A stretch of DNA of 64,000 nucleotides, taken from NCBI GenBank assembly GCA_934636715.1, contig CAKUBE010000005.1, positions 1 through 64,000 of the forward strand, read 5' to 3'. Source of the DNA: an uncultured Arachnia sp. (lineage in GTDB: Bacteria; Actinomycetota; Actinomycetes; Propionibacteriales; Propionibacteriaceae). The notes under the pieces are model-generated. The model did no database searches, had not been told where the DNA came from, and saw only the letters and a list, made by a program, of their open reading frames with translations. Shown here one piece after another: positions 42,220-50,875 of the stretch; position 1 is the stretch's first letter; each line of letters starts with the position of its first letter. A program made the translations under genes and the position numbers.

Positions 42220-43176
42220 ATGGTGGGCATGAACACGGCAATCACACCCCTGACCGCCACCGAGCCGACCGGGGTGCCGACGGCGGCTCCGCCTGATGCT
42301 GTGGGCGGCGGCCGCGTCGCGTGGACCGCGGCCGCGGCGATGGCGCCCGCCATCTGGGGCACGACCTACGTCGTGACGACCCACCTGTTGCCCGAGGGTC
42401 ATTCGCTGTTCGCGGCGATGATGCGCTCCCTGCCCGCAGGCGTGATCGCGCTGCTCGTGGCACGGCAGTTGCCGCGCGGCGCGTGGTGGTGGCGGAGCCT
42501 CGTGCTCGGCGCCCTGAACATGGCGGCCTTCTTCCCGCTGCTGTTCGTCGCGGCCCAGCGGCTCCCGGGAGGGGCGGCCGCAACCCTCGGCGCCGTGCAG
42601 CCGATCCTCGTTGCGTTCCTCGCGGTCGCGATCCTGCGCGATCGCCTGTCGACGTGGCGGGTCGCGTGGGGCGTCGTCGGCGTGGCGGGCGTGGCCCTTG
42701 TCGTGCTCGGTCCGCGCGCGGCGCTCGACCCCATCGGGATCGCGGCCGGGCTCGGCGGGGCGCTATCGATGGGCGCGGGCGTCGTGCTCACCAAGAGGTG
42801 GGGGAGGCCCGAGGGCGTCTCCCCGGTCGGGCTCGCCGGGTGGCAGCTCACCGCCGCCGGCCTCTTGCTGCTGGGTCCCGCGCTCCTGGTCGACGGGGTA
42901 CCCCGCGGCATCGACGGCGCGGCCGCCGCGGGCTACGCCTGGCTCGGGCTGGTGGGCGGCCTGTTCGCCTACACGCTCTGGTTCGCCGCGATTCGCCGGC
43001 TGCCCGTGACCGCGACCGCGCTGCTCGGGCTGCTCTCGCCGCTCGTCGCCGCGACCCTCGGCGCGGCGATCGCGGGCGAGGCCCTGACCGCCGTCCAACT
43101 CGCGGGCTTCGCCCTGGCCCTCGCCGCAATGGTCGCGGGCCAGCTCGCCCCGAGCCGGAACCGCGATCGGCGTTAG
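42220..43176 (+). CDS. EamA-family (DMT superfamily) exporter
   Basis: Protein of 318 residues with ten hydrophobic helices in two EamA repeats (WGTTYVVTTHLLPEGHSLFA in the first, GYAWLGLVGGLFAYTLWFAA in the second). The family exports amino acids, metabolites or drugs; substrate unknown. ATG 42220 or 42229 could start it; neither has a clear ribosome site. Its stop is one base before the SDR start (TAGCATG), so exporter and oxidoreductase are one operon. Confidence 0.92.
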   Translation: MVGMNTAITPLTATEPTGVPTAAPPDAVGGGRVAWTAAAAMAPAIWGTTYVVTTHLLPEGHSLFAAMMRSLPAGVIALLVARQLPRGAWWWRSLVLGALNMAAFFPLLFVAAQRLPGGAAATLGAVQPILVAFLAVAILRDRLSTWRVAWGVVGVAGVALVVLGPRAALDPIGIAAGLGGALSMGAGVVLTKRWGRPEGVSPVGLAGWQLTAAGLLLLGPALLVDGVPRGIDGAAAAGYAWLGLVGGLFAYTLWFAAIRRLPVTATALLGLLSPLVAATLGAAIAGEALTAVQLAGFALALAAMVAGQLAPSRNRDRR

Positions 43177-43177
43177 C

Positions 43178-43993
43178 ATGAACGCCGTGAAGCAGCCCTC
43201 TCCTGTCGCGCTCGTCACCGGCGCCAATCACGGCATCGGCGCCGCCATCGCCGAGCGCCTCGCGGCGGGCGGGTGCGCCGTCGTCCTGACCTATCACGCC
43301 TTCGAGTACCCGCCGGATGCCGACGTGCCCGCGCGCCAGCGCGCGAACCACAGGGCGGACGCGTCCGAGGTGCTGGACCGGATCGAGCGTGCCGGCTGCC
43401 GGGCTGTCGCCGTCGCCGCCGACCTCAGGGACGCCGAGTGCATTCCCGCGCTGTTCGACGCCGCGGAGGAGGCTTTCGGCCCCGTCGACGTCCTCGTCAA
43501 CAACGCGACGGCGTCGCTGGTGGACACCTTCACCCCCGCCGACGTCGACTGGGCAGGGCGTCCGCTGCAAGGGGTGACAGCGGACACGTTCGACCGCCAG
43601 TTCGGCGTCGACGCCCGCGCGGGCGCCCTGCTGATCGCGGAGTTCGCGCGCCGGCTCCAGCATCGCGGCGGCGACTGGGGCCGGATCCTCAGCATGACCT
43701 CGGGCGGCGAGAAGGGGTTCCCACAGGAGGTGTCCTACGGCGCGGCGAAGGCGGCGCTGGTCAACTACACCATGTCGGCCAGTCTCGAGTTGAGCGCCTT
43801 CGGCGTGACCGCGAACGCCATCCACCCGCCGGTGACGGACACGGGGTGGGTCACGGACGACGTCCGCGAGGCGGTGCGCCGCGACCCGAACTTCTTCAGC
43901 GTGGCGGAGCCGCACGAGGTCGCCGACCTCGCCGCCTTCCTCGTGTCGCGCGCGGCGGACCGGGTGACGGGCAACGTCATCCGCATGGGCTGA
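43178..43993 (+). CDS. Short-chain dehydrogenase/reductase
   Basis: Protein of 271 residues. TGANHGIG (14-21) nucleotide-binding motif, NNAT, catalytic Tyr187 and Lys191 (YGAAK) and an upstream Ser (SMTSGG) complete the classical SDR active site. Annotated relatives are often called 3-oxoacyl-ACP reductase, but an insertion with YPPDADVPARQRANHR (near 47-62) is unlike FabG, so the substrate is open. It is coupled to the EamA exporter, possibly modifying or detoxifying what the exporter handles. Confidence 0.93.
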   Translation: MNAVKQPSPVALVTGANHGIGAAIAERLAAGGCAVVLTYHAFEYPPDADVPARQRANHRADASEVLDRIERAGCRAVAVAADLRDAECIPALFDAAEEAFGPVDVLVNNATASLVDTFTPADVDWAGRPLQGVTADTFDRQFGVDARAGALLIAEFARRLQHRGGDWGRILSMTSGGEKGFPQEVSYGAAKAALVNYTMSASLELSAFGVTANAIHPPVTDTGWVTDDVREAVRRDPNFFSVAEPHEVADLAAFLVSRAADRVTGNVIRMG

Positions 43994-43996
43994 GCC

Positions 43997-44126
43997 TTAT
44001 CGCGGCTGCTAACGTCCAGTTCGGTCCGCCCTTGGGATCATTGTGAACGTCAGAGTCAACTATGTGACTTTGGCGTACACGGTGTCCGGTTTGGTCGCGC
44101 GGATCGAACGTTTGCAGCCGCGATGA
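43997..44126 (+). mobile_element. 130-bp MITE-like element, copy 1
   Basis: Begins TTATCGCGGCTGC and ends GCAGCCGCGATGA: a 17-bp terminal inverted repeat (43999-44015 against 44108-44124) with one mismatch. The interior CAGAGTCAACTATGTGACTT and the following TGGCGTACACGGTGTCCGG are identical in the second copy at 46083-46212, which has the same length and orientation. No coding potential. Confidence 0.75.
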
Positions 44127-44145
44127 CGGCCGCCGCTCGGGAGAC

Positions 44146-44176
44146 TTGACCCTGACACCGTGTCAGATGGGAGAAC
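44146..44176 (+). promoter_or_regulatory. MerR-type promoter and operator
   Basis: TTGACC (44146-44151), 19-nt spacer, GAGAAC (44171-44176); the overlong spacer contains the perfect palindrome CTGACACCGTGTCAG (44152-44166), the form of MerR-family operators that are untwisted on activation. Autoregulation of the following gene is inferred. Confidence 0.6.
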
Positions 44177-44182
44177 TAAAGC

Positions 44183-44986
44183 ATGTTGTCCATCGGAGCG
44201 TTCGCACAGGTCGGCCAGGTGAGCCATCGCCAACTGCGGCATTGGGATGCCGAGGGTCTGCTCGTGCCCGCCCATGTGGACGAGTTCAACGGTTTCCGCT
44301 CCTACGATCCCTCGCAGCTCGATCGGCTGCACCGGATCGTCGCGCTGCGCGAGCTCGGCTTCGGGCTCGACGACATCGCGATCCTGCTCGACCAGGGCGT
44401 CGACGTCGACCGGATGGCAGCGCTCCTGCGTGCTCGCCGCGACAAAGTCGAGGCCGAGCACCGGGTGGCCACCGCGCGACTCGCCGACGTGGAACGGCGG
44501 CTCCACCTCATGGAAAAGGAGAAGCACATGCCCACCATTGAGATCATCCGGAAGCCGCTCCCCGCAGTCCGCCTCGCCTGCCGCGTAGCGACAGTCGAGG
44601 ACCAACCCGCGATCGCAGGCGTGGTCGGTGCCATGTTCGACGCCGTTGCCGCCGTCATCGGCGACAAATGCGGGGCACTCGACGTCGCGCTCGCGCAGTA
44701 CGGGTTCGACGACGCCGGCGTGCACGTCACTGCCGGTTACGCGTATGCGGGGGAGGCGACCGACGACTTCAATGTGGTCACGCTGCCCGCCGTCGCCGAC
44801 GCGTTCGTCGGCATCCACCTTGGTGCGATGGACAGGATCCATGAGAGCTGGCAGACGCTCCACGCCGAGATCATCGCTCGGGGTTTCGTCCCTGACGGCC
44901 CCTGCCGCGAGAACTACCTCCGCGCGGAGTCTGCCGACCAAGCGGACTGGGTGACCGAGCTTCAGCAGCCCGTGCGTCCGGCCTGA
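44183..44986 (+). CDS. MerR-family regulator with GyrI-like effector domain
   Basis: Protein of 267 residues. MerR winged helix (SIGAFAQVGQVSHRQLRHWD ... FRSYDPSQLDRLHRIVALRE), a dimerising coiled coil (about 80-115, MEKEKHMPTIEI), and a C-terminal GyrI/BmrR-like effector-binding domain (115-267), so it is likely to respond to a hydrophobic drug-like ligand. ATG 44183 follows GGGAGA. Lies inside the interval bracketed by the two 130-bp elements; its target could be its own promoter only, since no exporter follows. Confidence 0.92.
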   Translation: MLSIGAFAQVGQVSHRQLRHWDAEGLLVPAHVDEFNGFRSYDPSQLDRLHRIVALRELGFGLDDIAILLDQGVDVDRMAALLRARRDKVEAEHRVATARLADVERRLHLMEKEKHMPTIEIIRKPLPAVRLACRVATVEDQPAIAGVVGAMFDAVAAVIGDKCGALDVALAQYGFDDAGVHVTAGYAYAGEATDDFNVVTLPAVADAFVGIHLGAMDRIHESWQTLHAEIIARGFVPDGPCRENYLRAESADQADWVTELQQPVRPA

Positions 44987-44994
44987 GCCTCGCG

Positions 44995-45007
44995 GCAGCC
45001 ACGATAA
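44995..45007 (-). repeat. Solo end of the 130-bp element
   Basis: The minus strand reads TTATCGTGGCTGC, identical to the first 13 bases of copy 2. It lies between the convergent MerR and AbiEi-like genes, flanked by CCTCG/CGAGG (44988-45012), so it could form a small hairpin and act as a terminator. Confidence 0.55.
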
Positions 45008-45012
45008 CGAGG

Positions 45013-45981
45013 TCAGGCGGCGGAGACGGTGAGGGACGCCCGCACTGCCGGAGCGACGCAGCCCGGTGCGCATGGCGTCAGGTCTTTCTGCCAGCCGCGC
45101 TTGCGCAGAGCGGCCGCGACCTGGCCTGCGACGAGGCACGGCGTGTCCCAGACATGGGGCCAGCGGTAACGCAGGGTGATCTCGTCGAGCGCGAGGCGGA
45201 CGTCGTTGTCGCGGATGAGGTCGTCTGCCGTCGCTCTGCCCGGATGGGCGAGTTCGCCGTCGAGCTCGGCGCGGACCCCGAACTCGGGGTACCAGCAGTC
45301 GGAGCGAATCCACCGCCCGCGGATCTGCTCTCGCTTCTGTCGGATGGATCGGGGGAGACCGTGGGCCCGCTCCACTCGGCGCAGGTACTCGAGTTCGAGA
45401 TGGGACTCGACGCCGTCGGCAGTCTCGGCCGTCACGCGGAGCACGAAGTCGCGGTGCCGGACGCGCGTGTATGTGGCGAGGTGACCGAGGAAGCGGGGCA
45501 CGCTCATTCCGAGCTGGATGGCTCTGATCAGGACGTCGAGCACGCCGGACTCGGTGGCCGCGTCGTCGACGAGGTCGACGACGGTCTGCTCCAGACAGGT
45601 GCGGGGAGAGTTGCCGACTCGCGTCAGCGGAACCCGTGTGCGGTGGACCGCGCATCTGGCGGTTGAGCGTAAGCCAATCGACGCGGGTACGGAGACGTCG
45701 AGGACCGGCGGCAGGTCGCGGCGCAGGCCGTGCAGGTAAGCCGCGGTCTGATGTGAGAACACGGCCCGGTCCGCAGCCCACTTCTGGACGCATAGGAGCC
45801 GTTGTTCAACCGTCGGCGGTTCCGGCGACAGAACGAGCACGCCGTGGAACGGTCGCTGCCACTCGCCGTTGCCGACGCGGTTGGCGATCGTCCCAGGGCT
45901 GACCCCGGCCTCGATCAGCTCGGCTCGCGTGACGACGCCGCGATGATCGCGGCTCCATGTCGCGAAGGCCTTCCTGTCCAT
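45013..45981 (-). CDS. AbiEi-like / DUF559-type protein (solitary)
   Basis: Protein of 322 residues. The N-terminal winged helix (MDRKAFATWSRDHRGVVTRA ... WQRPFHGVLVLS) matches the AbiEi-antitoxin N-domain; the middle (RAVFSHQTAAYLHGL, VHRTRVPL) and C-terminal region (YPEFGVRAELDGELAHPGRA ... TLRYRWPHV) match a Vsr/DUF559-like nuclease fold. These genes are common and often solitary in actinobacteria. No AbiEii nucleotidyltransferase toxin lies on either side. ATG 45981 or 45993 may be used. Its role is unknown; calling it a toxin-antitoxin system is not justified here. Confidence 0.85.
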   Translation of the reverse strand: MDRKAFATWSRDHRGVVTRAELIEAGVSPGTIANRVGNGEWQRPFHGVLVLSPEPPTVEQRLLCVQKWAADRAVFSHQTAAYLHGLRRDLPPVLDVSVPASIGLRSTARCAVHRTRVPLTRVGNSPRTCLEQTVVDLVDDAATESGVLDVLIRAIQLGMSVPRFLGHLATYTRVRHRDFVLRVTAETADGVESHLELEYLRRVERAHGLPRSIRQKREQIRGRWIRSDCWYPEFGVRAELDGELAHPGRATADDLIRDNDVRLALDEITLRYRWPHVWDTPCLVAGQVAAALRKRGWQKDLTPCAPGCVAPAVRASLTVSAA

Positions 45982-46082
45982 GCACCCGATCATGCCCGCC
46001 GGAGGCGTGCTGCGACAGCGTTCGGTGAGCGCCTGTGGATAAGTCGGCCCGCGCCTGGCCGCGCATCCTCGGCGGGTGCCCG

Positions 46083-46212
46083 TTATCGTGGCTGCAAACG
46101 TCCAGTTCCGGCCAGGATCAGGGCTAGCGTGAACGCCAGAGTCAACTATGTGACTTTGGCGTACACGGTGTCCGGATCGGCCGCGCGGATCGAACGTTTG
46201 CAGCCACGATGA
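46083..46212 (+). mobile_element. 130-bp MITE-like element, copy 2
   Basis: Perfect 17-bp terminal inverted repeat (46085-46101 against 46194-46210, ATCGTGGCTGCAAACGT). Against copy 1 the fifth arm base differs (T for C) and the partner arm carries the matching change (A for G), so pairing is preserved. The middle of the left half is diverged and the right half nearly identical. Upstream of the AbiEi-like gene and the spc promoter region. Confidence 0.75.
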
Positions 46213-46460
46213 GGGCTCGACGGGGGATCGCCGTGCGTCCGGCAGGCTGGCGGTGCGCCGGCGAGGGCGATTTCGCCGCTCAGACGCGCGTGGGATAGAC
46301 TGCCGAAGTTGTCTTGGGTCTGTGCCCCTGCGGGGGGACCTTTCCCAGACCTCGCCATGGCCTCCTCTCCCTCGAGCTGGGGGTTGCCTCCTGGCAGAAT
46401 CCAGGGGGTTCGTTTCTAGTTTCACTAGGCCTTTCGGAACCGGTGAGACAAGGAGAAGTA
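46213..46460 (+). other. Leader and promoter region of the spc operon
   Basis: No gene seen. TAGACT (46296-46301) is a good -10 hexamer with a poor -35 (TTCGCC, 18 nt upstream); it would give a leader of about 150 nt. GGTCTG/CAGACC and CCTGG/CCAGG can form stems in that leader. AAGGAG precedes the rplN ATG. The separate promoter fits the S10 terminator at 36877. Confidence 0.55.
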
Positions 46461-46829
46461 ATGATCCAGCAGGAGTCGCGACTGAGGGTCGCCGACAACA
46501 CTGGTGCCAAGGAGATCCTTTGCATCCGTGTGCTCGGTGGCTCCAAGCGCCGCTATGCGTACCTCGGCGACACGATCGTCGCCACCGTCAAGGATGCGAT
46601 CCCTGGCGGCAACGTCAAGAAGGGCGACGTGGTCAAGGCCGTCGTCGTCCGCACCAAGAAGGAGCGTCGCCGCGCCGACGGCTCCTACATCAAGTTCGAC
46701 GAGAACGCCGCCGTCATCCTGAAGAACGACGGGGAGCCCCGCGGCACCCGCATCTTCGGCCCGGTCGCGCGTGAGCTGCGCGAGAAGAAGTTCATGCGCA
46801 TCGTCTCGCTCGCCCCGGAGGTGATCTGA
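46461..46829 (+). CDS. rplN: 50S ribosomal protein L14
   Basis: Protein of 122 residues. [20 protein letters not shown] and the [19 protein letters not shown] loop are typical. ATG 46461 follows AAGGAG. First gene of the spc operon, here with its own promoter. L14 binds near the sarcin-ricin region and forms bridge B8. Confidence 0.99.
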   Translation: MIQQESRLRVADNTGAKEILCIRVLGGSKRRYAYLGDTIVATVKDAIPGGNVKKGDVVKAVVVRTKKERRRADGSYIKFDENAAVILKNDGEPRGTRIFGPVARELREKKFMRIVSLAPEVI

Positions 46830-46830
46830 C

Positions 46831-47199
46831 ATGTCGCTGCACGTCAAGAAGGGTGACCGCGTCAAGGTCATCTCGGGCAAGGACAAGGGCGTGGTCTCCG
46901 AGATCATCGCCGTCGACCCGAAGGCCGAGAAGGTCATCGTCCAGGGTGTCAACCTCGTCAAGCGTCACCGCCGTGAGTCGCAGGGCGCCAACGGCCAGCG
47001 CATCGAGGGCGGCATCATCACCGTCGAGGCCCCCATCCACGTGAGCAATGTGCAGCTCGTGGTGAAGGTCGACGGCAAGGAGGTCGTCACGCGCGTCGGC
47101 TACAAGCGCGTCGAGGTCACCAAGCGTCGTCCCGACGGCTCCGAGTACAAGGCCGAGCGCTCCGTGCGCATCGCGCGCAAGACCGGTGAGGAGATCTGA
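46831..47199 (+). CDS. rplX: 50S ribosomal protein L24
   Basis: Protein of 122 residues. [20 protein letters not shown] is the KOW motif that nucleates 50S assembly; the C-terminal half (about 65-122) is longer than in E. coli (104). Starts one base after the rplN stop and shares its TGA with the rplE ATG (TGATG). Confidence 0.99.
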   Translation: MSLHVKKGDRVKVISGKDKGVVSEIIAVDPKAEKVIVQGVNLVKRHRRESQGANGQRIEGGIITVEAPIHVSNVQLVVKVDGKEVVTRVGYKRVEVTKRRPDGSEYKAERSVRIARKTGEEI

Positions 47200-47819
47200 T
47201 GAGCGAGACCACCACCATCCCGCGCCTCAAGGCGAAGTACCGCGAGAGCATCGTCCCCGCGCTGCAGGACGAGTTCGCCTACGGTAACGTCATGCAGATT
47301 CCCGGCCTCACCAAGATCGTGGTGAACATGGGCGTCGGCGAGGCGGCCCGCGACTCGAAGATCATCGAGGGCGCCATCCGCGACCTGACCGCGATCACCG
47401 GCCAGAAGCCGGCCGTGACGAAGGCCCGCAAGTCCATCGCGCAGTTCAAGCTGCGTGAGGGCCAGCCCATCGGCTGCCACGTGACCCTGCGCGGCGACCG
47501 CATGTGGGAGTTCGCCGACCGTCTCCTGACGCTCGCGCTGCCCCGTATCCGCGACTTCCGTGGCCTCAACGGCCGCCAGTTCGACGGCAACGGCAACTAC
47601 ACCTTCGGCCTCAACGAGCAGGTCATGTTCCTGGAGATCGACCAGGACAAGATCGACCGCGTGCGCGGCATGGACATCACGTTCGTGACCTCCGCCACCA
47701 ACGACGAGGAGGGCCGCGCGCTGCTGAAGCACCTCGGCTTCCCCTTCAAGGCCGTCGACGACCCGAAGAAGCAGAAGGCCAAGCGCGGCCCCGCGTTCTA
47801 CGCCAAGAAGAAGAAGTGA
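47199..47819 (+). CDS. rplE: 50S ribosomal protein L5
   Basis: Protein of 206 residues; N-terminal extension of about 20 residues over E. coli. [40 protein letters not shown] and [18 protein letters not shown] identify it. L5 binds 5S rRNA and the P-site tRNA. A Lys-rich tail ([17 protein letters not shown]) ends it. Confidence 0.99.
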   Translation: MSETTTIPRLKAKYRESIVPALQDEFAYGNVMQIPGLTKIVVNMGVGEAARDSKIIEGAIRDLTAITGQKPAVTKARKSIAQFKLREGQPIGCHVTLRGDRMWEFADRLLTLALPRIRDFRGLNGRQFDGNGNYTFGLNEQVMFLEIDQDKIDRVRGMDITFVTSATNDEEGRALLKHLGFPFKAVDDPKKQKAKRGPAFYAKKKK

Positions 47820-47827
47820 GCTGAGCA

Positions 47828-48013
47828 ATGGCAAAGACAGCACTCAAGGTCAAGCAGTCCCGCAAGCCGAAGTTCGGCGTGCGCGCTTACACCCGCTGCC
47901 AGAAGTGCGGCCGACCCCATTCGGTCTACCGCAAGTTTGGTCTCTGCCGTGTCTGCCTGCGCGAAATGGCCCATGCCGGCGAGCTGCCCGGCGTGACCAA
48001 GTCGTCCTGGTGA
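47828..48013 (+). CDS. rpsZ: 30S ribosomal protein S14 type Z
   Basis: Protein of 61 residues, the short zinc-binding form. CQKCG and CRVC supply four cysteines in the CxxC...CxxC ribbon. [20 protein letters not shown] start is typical. It is the housekeeping (zinc-replete) version in actinobacteria that also carry a zinc-free paralogue elsewhere; none is in this window. Confidence 0.99.
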   Translation: MAKTALKVKQSRKPKFGVRAYTRCQKCGRPHSVYRKFGLCRVCLREMAHAGELPGVTKSSW

Positions 48014-48093
48014 CCCGACCCACTTCATCGAAACACTAACTAACACCAGGTCCGGTTCCGCCGGAAACCGGTGAGAGAAAGAGGCAACAAGTC

Positions 48094-48498
48094 ATGACGA
48101 TGACTGATCCCATCGCGGACATGCTCACGCGTGTCCGCAACGCCAATCAGGCGTACCAGGAGACCACGTCCATGCCGTCGTCGAAGATCAAGGTGGGCAT
48201 CGCTGAGATCCTGAAGCGCAACGGTTACATCGCCGGGTTCGAGCAGACCGAGGTCGAGGGCCAGGTCGGCAAGGTGCTGAAGGTCACCCTGAAGTACGGC
48301 GACTCCCGCGAGCGCTCCATCTCGGGGCTGCGCCGCATCAGCAAGCCGGGCCTGCGCGTCTACGCCAAGTCCAACGATCTGCCGAAGGTCCTCGGCGGCC
48401 TCGGCATCGCCATCATCTCCACCTCGCAGGGTCTTCTGACCGACCGCGAGGCGAAGGCCAAGTCCGTGGGCGGCGAAGTGCTCGCCTACGTCTGGTGA
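48094..48498 (+). CDS. rpsH: 30S ribosomal protein S8
   Basis: Protein of 134 residues. [16 protein letters not shown] and the C-terminal signature [20 protein letters not shown] are intact. ATG 48094 is chosen because GAGG is 9 nt before it; ATG 48100 would be 15 nt away. It is the spc autoregulator in E. coli; no equivalent site was recognised here. Confidence 0.98.
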   Translation: MTMTDPIADMLTRVRNANQAYQETTSMPSSKIKVGIAEILKRNGYIAGFEQTEVEGQVGKVLKVTLKYGDSRERSISGLRRISKPGLRVYAKSNDLPKVLGGLGIAIISTSQGLLTDREAKAKSVGGEVLAYVW

Positions 48499-48524
48499 CC
48501 GGGCGAAGGTAAGGAGGAAACAAC

Positions 48525-49067
48525 ATGTCACGAATTGGCAGGCTCCCCATCGCCATCCCGTCCGGTGTTGATGTGAAGCTCGACGGCCGTCAGGTCGACG
48601 TCAAGGGCCCTAAGGGCTCCCTGGCGCTCACCGTCGCCGAGCCCATCACGATCGCCAAGAACGAGGCCGGCCAGCTCGAGGTTGCGCGCCCGAACGACGA
48701 GCGGCTGTCCCGCTCGCTGCACGGCCTGACCCGCACGCTGGTGAGCAACATGATCGTCGGCGTCACCGACGGCTACGAGAAGAAGCTCGAGATCGTCGGC
48801 GTCGGTTACCGCGTGATCTCCAAGGGTCCGCAGCAGCTCGAGTTCGCGCTCGGCTTCTCGCACCCCGTGGTCATCAACGCGCCGCAGGGCATCGAGTTCA
48901 CCGTCGAGACCCCCACCCGGTTCACGGTCAAGGGCATCGACAAGCAGCTCGTCGGCGAGGTCGCGGCGAACATCCGCAAGCTCCGCAAGCCTGAGCCCTA
49001 CAAGGGCAAGGGCGTCCGCTACGCGGGCGAGCACGTCCGCCGCAAGGCTGGAAAGGCTGGAAAGTAA
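48525..49067 (+). CDS. rplF: 50S ribosomal protein L6
   Basis: Protein of 180 residues. [20 protein letters not shown] start and the [19 protein letters not shown] signature near the C-terminus are typical. ATG 48525 follows AAGGAGG. Lies near the factor-binding site. TAATG overlap with rplR. Confidence 0.99.
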   Translation: MSRIGRLPIAIPSGVDVKLDGRQVDVKGPKGSLALTVAEPITIAKNEAGQLEVARPNDERLSRSLHGLTRTLVSNMIVGVTDGYEKKLEIVGVGYRVISKGPQQLEFALGFSHPVVINAPQGIEFTVETPTRFTVKGIDKQLVGEVAANIRKLRKPEPYKGKGVRYAGEHVRRKAGKAGK

Positions 49068-49450
49068 TGGCCATCTCCATCAAGCACAGCAAGACGCTGG
49101 CGCCGAAGTCCGCCTCGCGGGCACGTCGTCAGCTGCGCGGCCGCAAGAAGATCAACGGCTCTGCCGAGCGTCCCCGCCTCGTCGTCACGCGCTCCTCGCG
49201 GCACCTGTTCGCTCAGGTGATCGACGACGTCCGCGGCGTCACCCTGGTGTCGGCTTCGACCATGGAGGCCGACCTGCGTGCGGCCGACGGCGACAAGTCG
49301 GCGAAGGCCGCGAAGGTCGGCGCCCTGATCGCCGAGCGCGCGAAGGCCGCCGGGGTCGAGCAGGTCGTCTTCGACCGTGCCGGTAACAAGTACCACGGGC
49401 GACTGGCGGCTCTGGCCGACGCCGCCCGCGAGGCCGGCCTCGGCTTCTGA
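49067..49450 (+). CDS. rplR: 50S ribosomal protein L18
   Basis: Protein of 127 residues. [20 protein letters not shown] basic N-terminus and the [20 protein letters not shown] signature bind 5S rRNA. Overlaps the rplF stop (TAATG). Confidence 0.99.
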   Translation: MAISIKHSKTLAPKSASRARRQLRGRKKINGSAERPRLVVTRSSRHLFAQVIDDVRGVTLVSASTMEADLRAADGDKSAKAAKVGALIAERAKAAGVEQVVFDRAGNKYHGRLAALADAAREAGLGF

Positions 49451-49475
49451 TTCGACGAAAGGAAAGGTAATCACG

Positions 49476-50075
49476 ATGAGTGAGACCCAGCAGCGCCGTT
49501 CCGGCGGCGGGGACCGTCGTGGCCGTGACGATCGTCGTGGCCAGGCCCCCAAGGAAGAGAGCAAGTACCTCGAGCGCGTGGTGACCATCAACCGCGTCGC
49601 CAAGGTCGTCCAGGGTGGTCGTCGCTTCAGCTTCACCGCACTGGTCGTCGTCGGCGACGGCGAGGGCATGGTCGGCGTCGGCTACGGCAAGGCGAAGGAG
49701 GTGCCGGCCGCGATCGCCAAGGGCGTGGAGGAGGCCAAGAAGCACTTCTTCCGCGTGCCGCTGATCCAGCGCACCATCCCGCACCCCGTGCAGGGTGAGA
49801 AGGCCGCCGGCGTGGTGCTCCTGCGCCCGGCGTCCCCGGGTACCGGTGTCATCGCCGGTGGCTCGGCCCGCGCGGTGCTCGAGTGCGCCGGCGTGCACGA
49901 CGTGCTCGCCAAGTCGCTCGGCTCGCCGAACGCGATCAACGTGGTGCATGCCACCGTCGACGCGCTGAAGCAGCTCGAGACGCCCGAGGCCGTCGCCAAG
50001 CGCCGCGGCATGCCGGTTGAGGACGTCGCCCCGGCGGCCCTTCTCCGCGCTGCCAAGGAGGAGGTGGCCAAGTAA
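49476..50075 (+). CDS. rpsE: 30S ribosomal protein S5
   Basis: Protein of 199 residues. A Gly/Arg/Asp-rich N-terminal extension (1-35) precedes the core, which begins [20 protein letters not shown] and ends with [17 protein letters not shown] sequence. The upstream open frame lacks similarity; ATG 49476 has AAAGGAAAGG before it. S5 lines the mRNA channel and affects fidelity. TAATG overlap with rpmD. Confidence 0.99.
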   Translation: MSETQQRRSGGGDRRGRDDRRGQAPKEESKYLERVVTINRVAKVVQGGRRFSFTALVVVGDGEGMVGVGYGKAKEVPAAIAKGVEEAKKHFFRVPLIQRTIPHPVQGEKAAGVVLLRPASPGTGVIAGGSARAVLECAGVHDVLAKSLGSPNAINVVHATVDALKQLETPEAVAKRRGMPVEDVAPAALLRAAKEEVAK

Positions 50076-50257
50076 TGGCTGAACTGAAGATCACCCAGGC
50101 AAAGTCTGGGGTGGGTGGCAAGGACTACCAGCGCGCGACGCTGCGTACCCTCGGCCTCAAGCGCATCGGCGACTCGGTGGTCCGTGAGGACCGTCCCGAG
50201 GTCCTCGGCATGATCCGCACGGTCGCCCACCTCGTTACCGTGGAAGAGGTGAAGTGA
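50075..50257 (+). CDS. rpmD: 50S ribosomal protein L30
   Basis: Protein of 60 residues. [20 protein letters not shown] and [19 protein letters not shown] are the conserved L30 fold. Starts in the overlap with the rpsE stop. Confidence 0.99.
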   Translation: MAELKITQAKSGVGGKDYQRATLRTLGLKRIGDSVVREDRPEVLGMIRTVAHLVTVEEVK

Positions 50258-50259
50258 CC

Positions 50260-50700
50260 ATGTCGCTCAAGCTGCACCACCTGCGTCCCGCCCCGGGCGC
50301 CAAGACGGAGAAGACCCGTGTTGGCCGCGGTGAGGGATCCAAGGGCAAGACCGCCGGCCGCGGCACCAAGGGCACGGGCGCTCGCAAGAACGTCCCGGCC
50401 AACTTCGAGGGCGGCCAGATGCCGCTCCACATGCGCCTGCCGAAGCTGAAGGGGTTCAAGAACCCGTTCCGCGTCGAGTACCAGGTCGTCAACGTGGGCC
50501 GCATCGCCGAGCTGTTCCCGCAGGGCGGGGCCGTCTCGGTCGCCGACCTCGTCGAGGCCGGCGCCGTGCGCGACGGCGCGCTCGTCAAGGTGCTCGGCAC
50601 CGGCGACGTGTCCGTGGCGCTGACCGTCACCGCCAACGCCTTCTCCGGCTCCGCGAAGGAGAAGCTGGAGGCCGCGGGCGGCTCTGCTGCCCTCGTCTGA
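50260..50700 (+). CDS. rplO: 50S ribosomal protein L15
   Basis: Protein of 146 residues. [38 protein letters not shown] and [18 protein letters not shown] identify it. ATG 50260 is preferred over the in-frame GTG 50254 because AGAGG (50245-50249) is then 10 nt upstream. Last gene before a strong terminator. Confidence 0.98.
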   Translation: MSLKLHHLRPAPGAKTEKTRVGRGEGSKGKTAGRGTKGTGARKNVPANFEGGQMPLHMRLPKLKGFKNPFRVEYQVVNVGRIAELFPQGGAVSVADLVEAGAVRDGALVKVLGTGDVSVALTVTANAFSGSAKEKLEAAGGSAALV

Positions 50701-50720
50701 GGACGGCTGACACAGATACC

Positions 50721-50763
50721 GCCGACGGGGCGGGACCGGGTTCACCGGTCCCGCCCCGTCGGC
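50721..50763 (+). terminator. Terminator between rplO and secY
   Basis: Perfect 19-bp GC-rich stem (50721-50739 with 50745-50763) and GTTCA loop, followed by GTCTTG. It ends the spc operon, so secY-adk-map depends on its own promoter. Confidence 0.85.
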
Positions 50764-50780
50764 GTCTTGAGACTCGAACT

Positions 50781-50809
50781 TTGGTGGCCTGCCGCGTGGT
50801 TGGTAGGCT
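50781..50809 (+). promoter_or_regulatory. Promoter of secY-adk-map
   Basis: TTGGTG (50781-50786), 17-nt spacer, TAGGCT (50804-50809). A second -10-like hexamer, TAGTAT (50865-50870), ends 5 nt before the secY ATG and could give a leaderless mRNA. secY has no clear Shine-Dalgarno sequence. Confidence 0.6.
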
Positions 50810-50875
50810 GCGGGGGTTGCCGTGCCGTGACAGGCTCCGCAGCGCCCTCTTACGTCGTCGAAAGTAGTATTTCGA

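Noticed and set aside
44183..45981. Type IV toxin-antitoxin pair made of merR and AbiEi-like genes
   Set aside because: The genes converge, the regulator is a standard MerR/GyrI protein, and no toxin domain is encoded.
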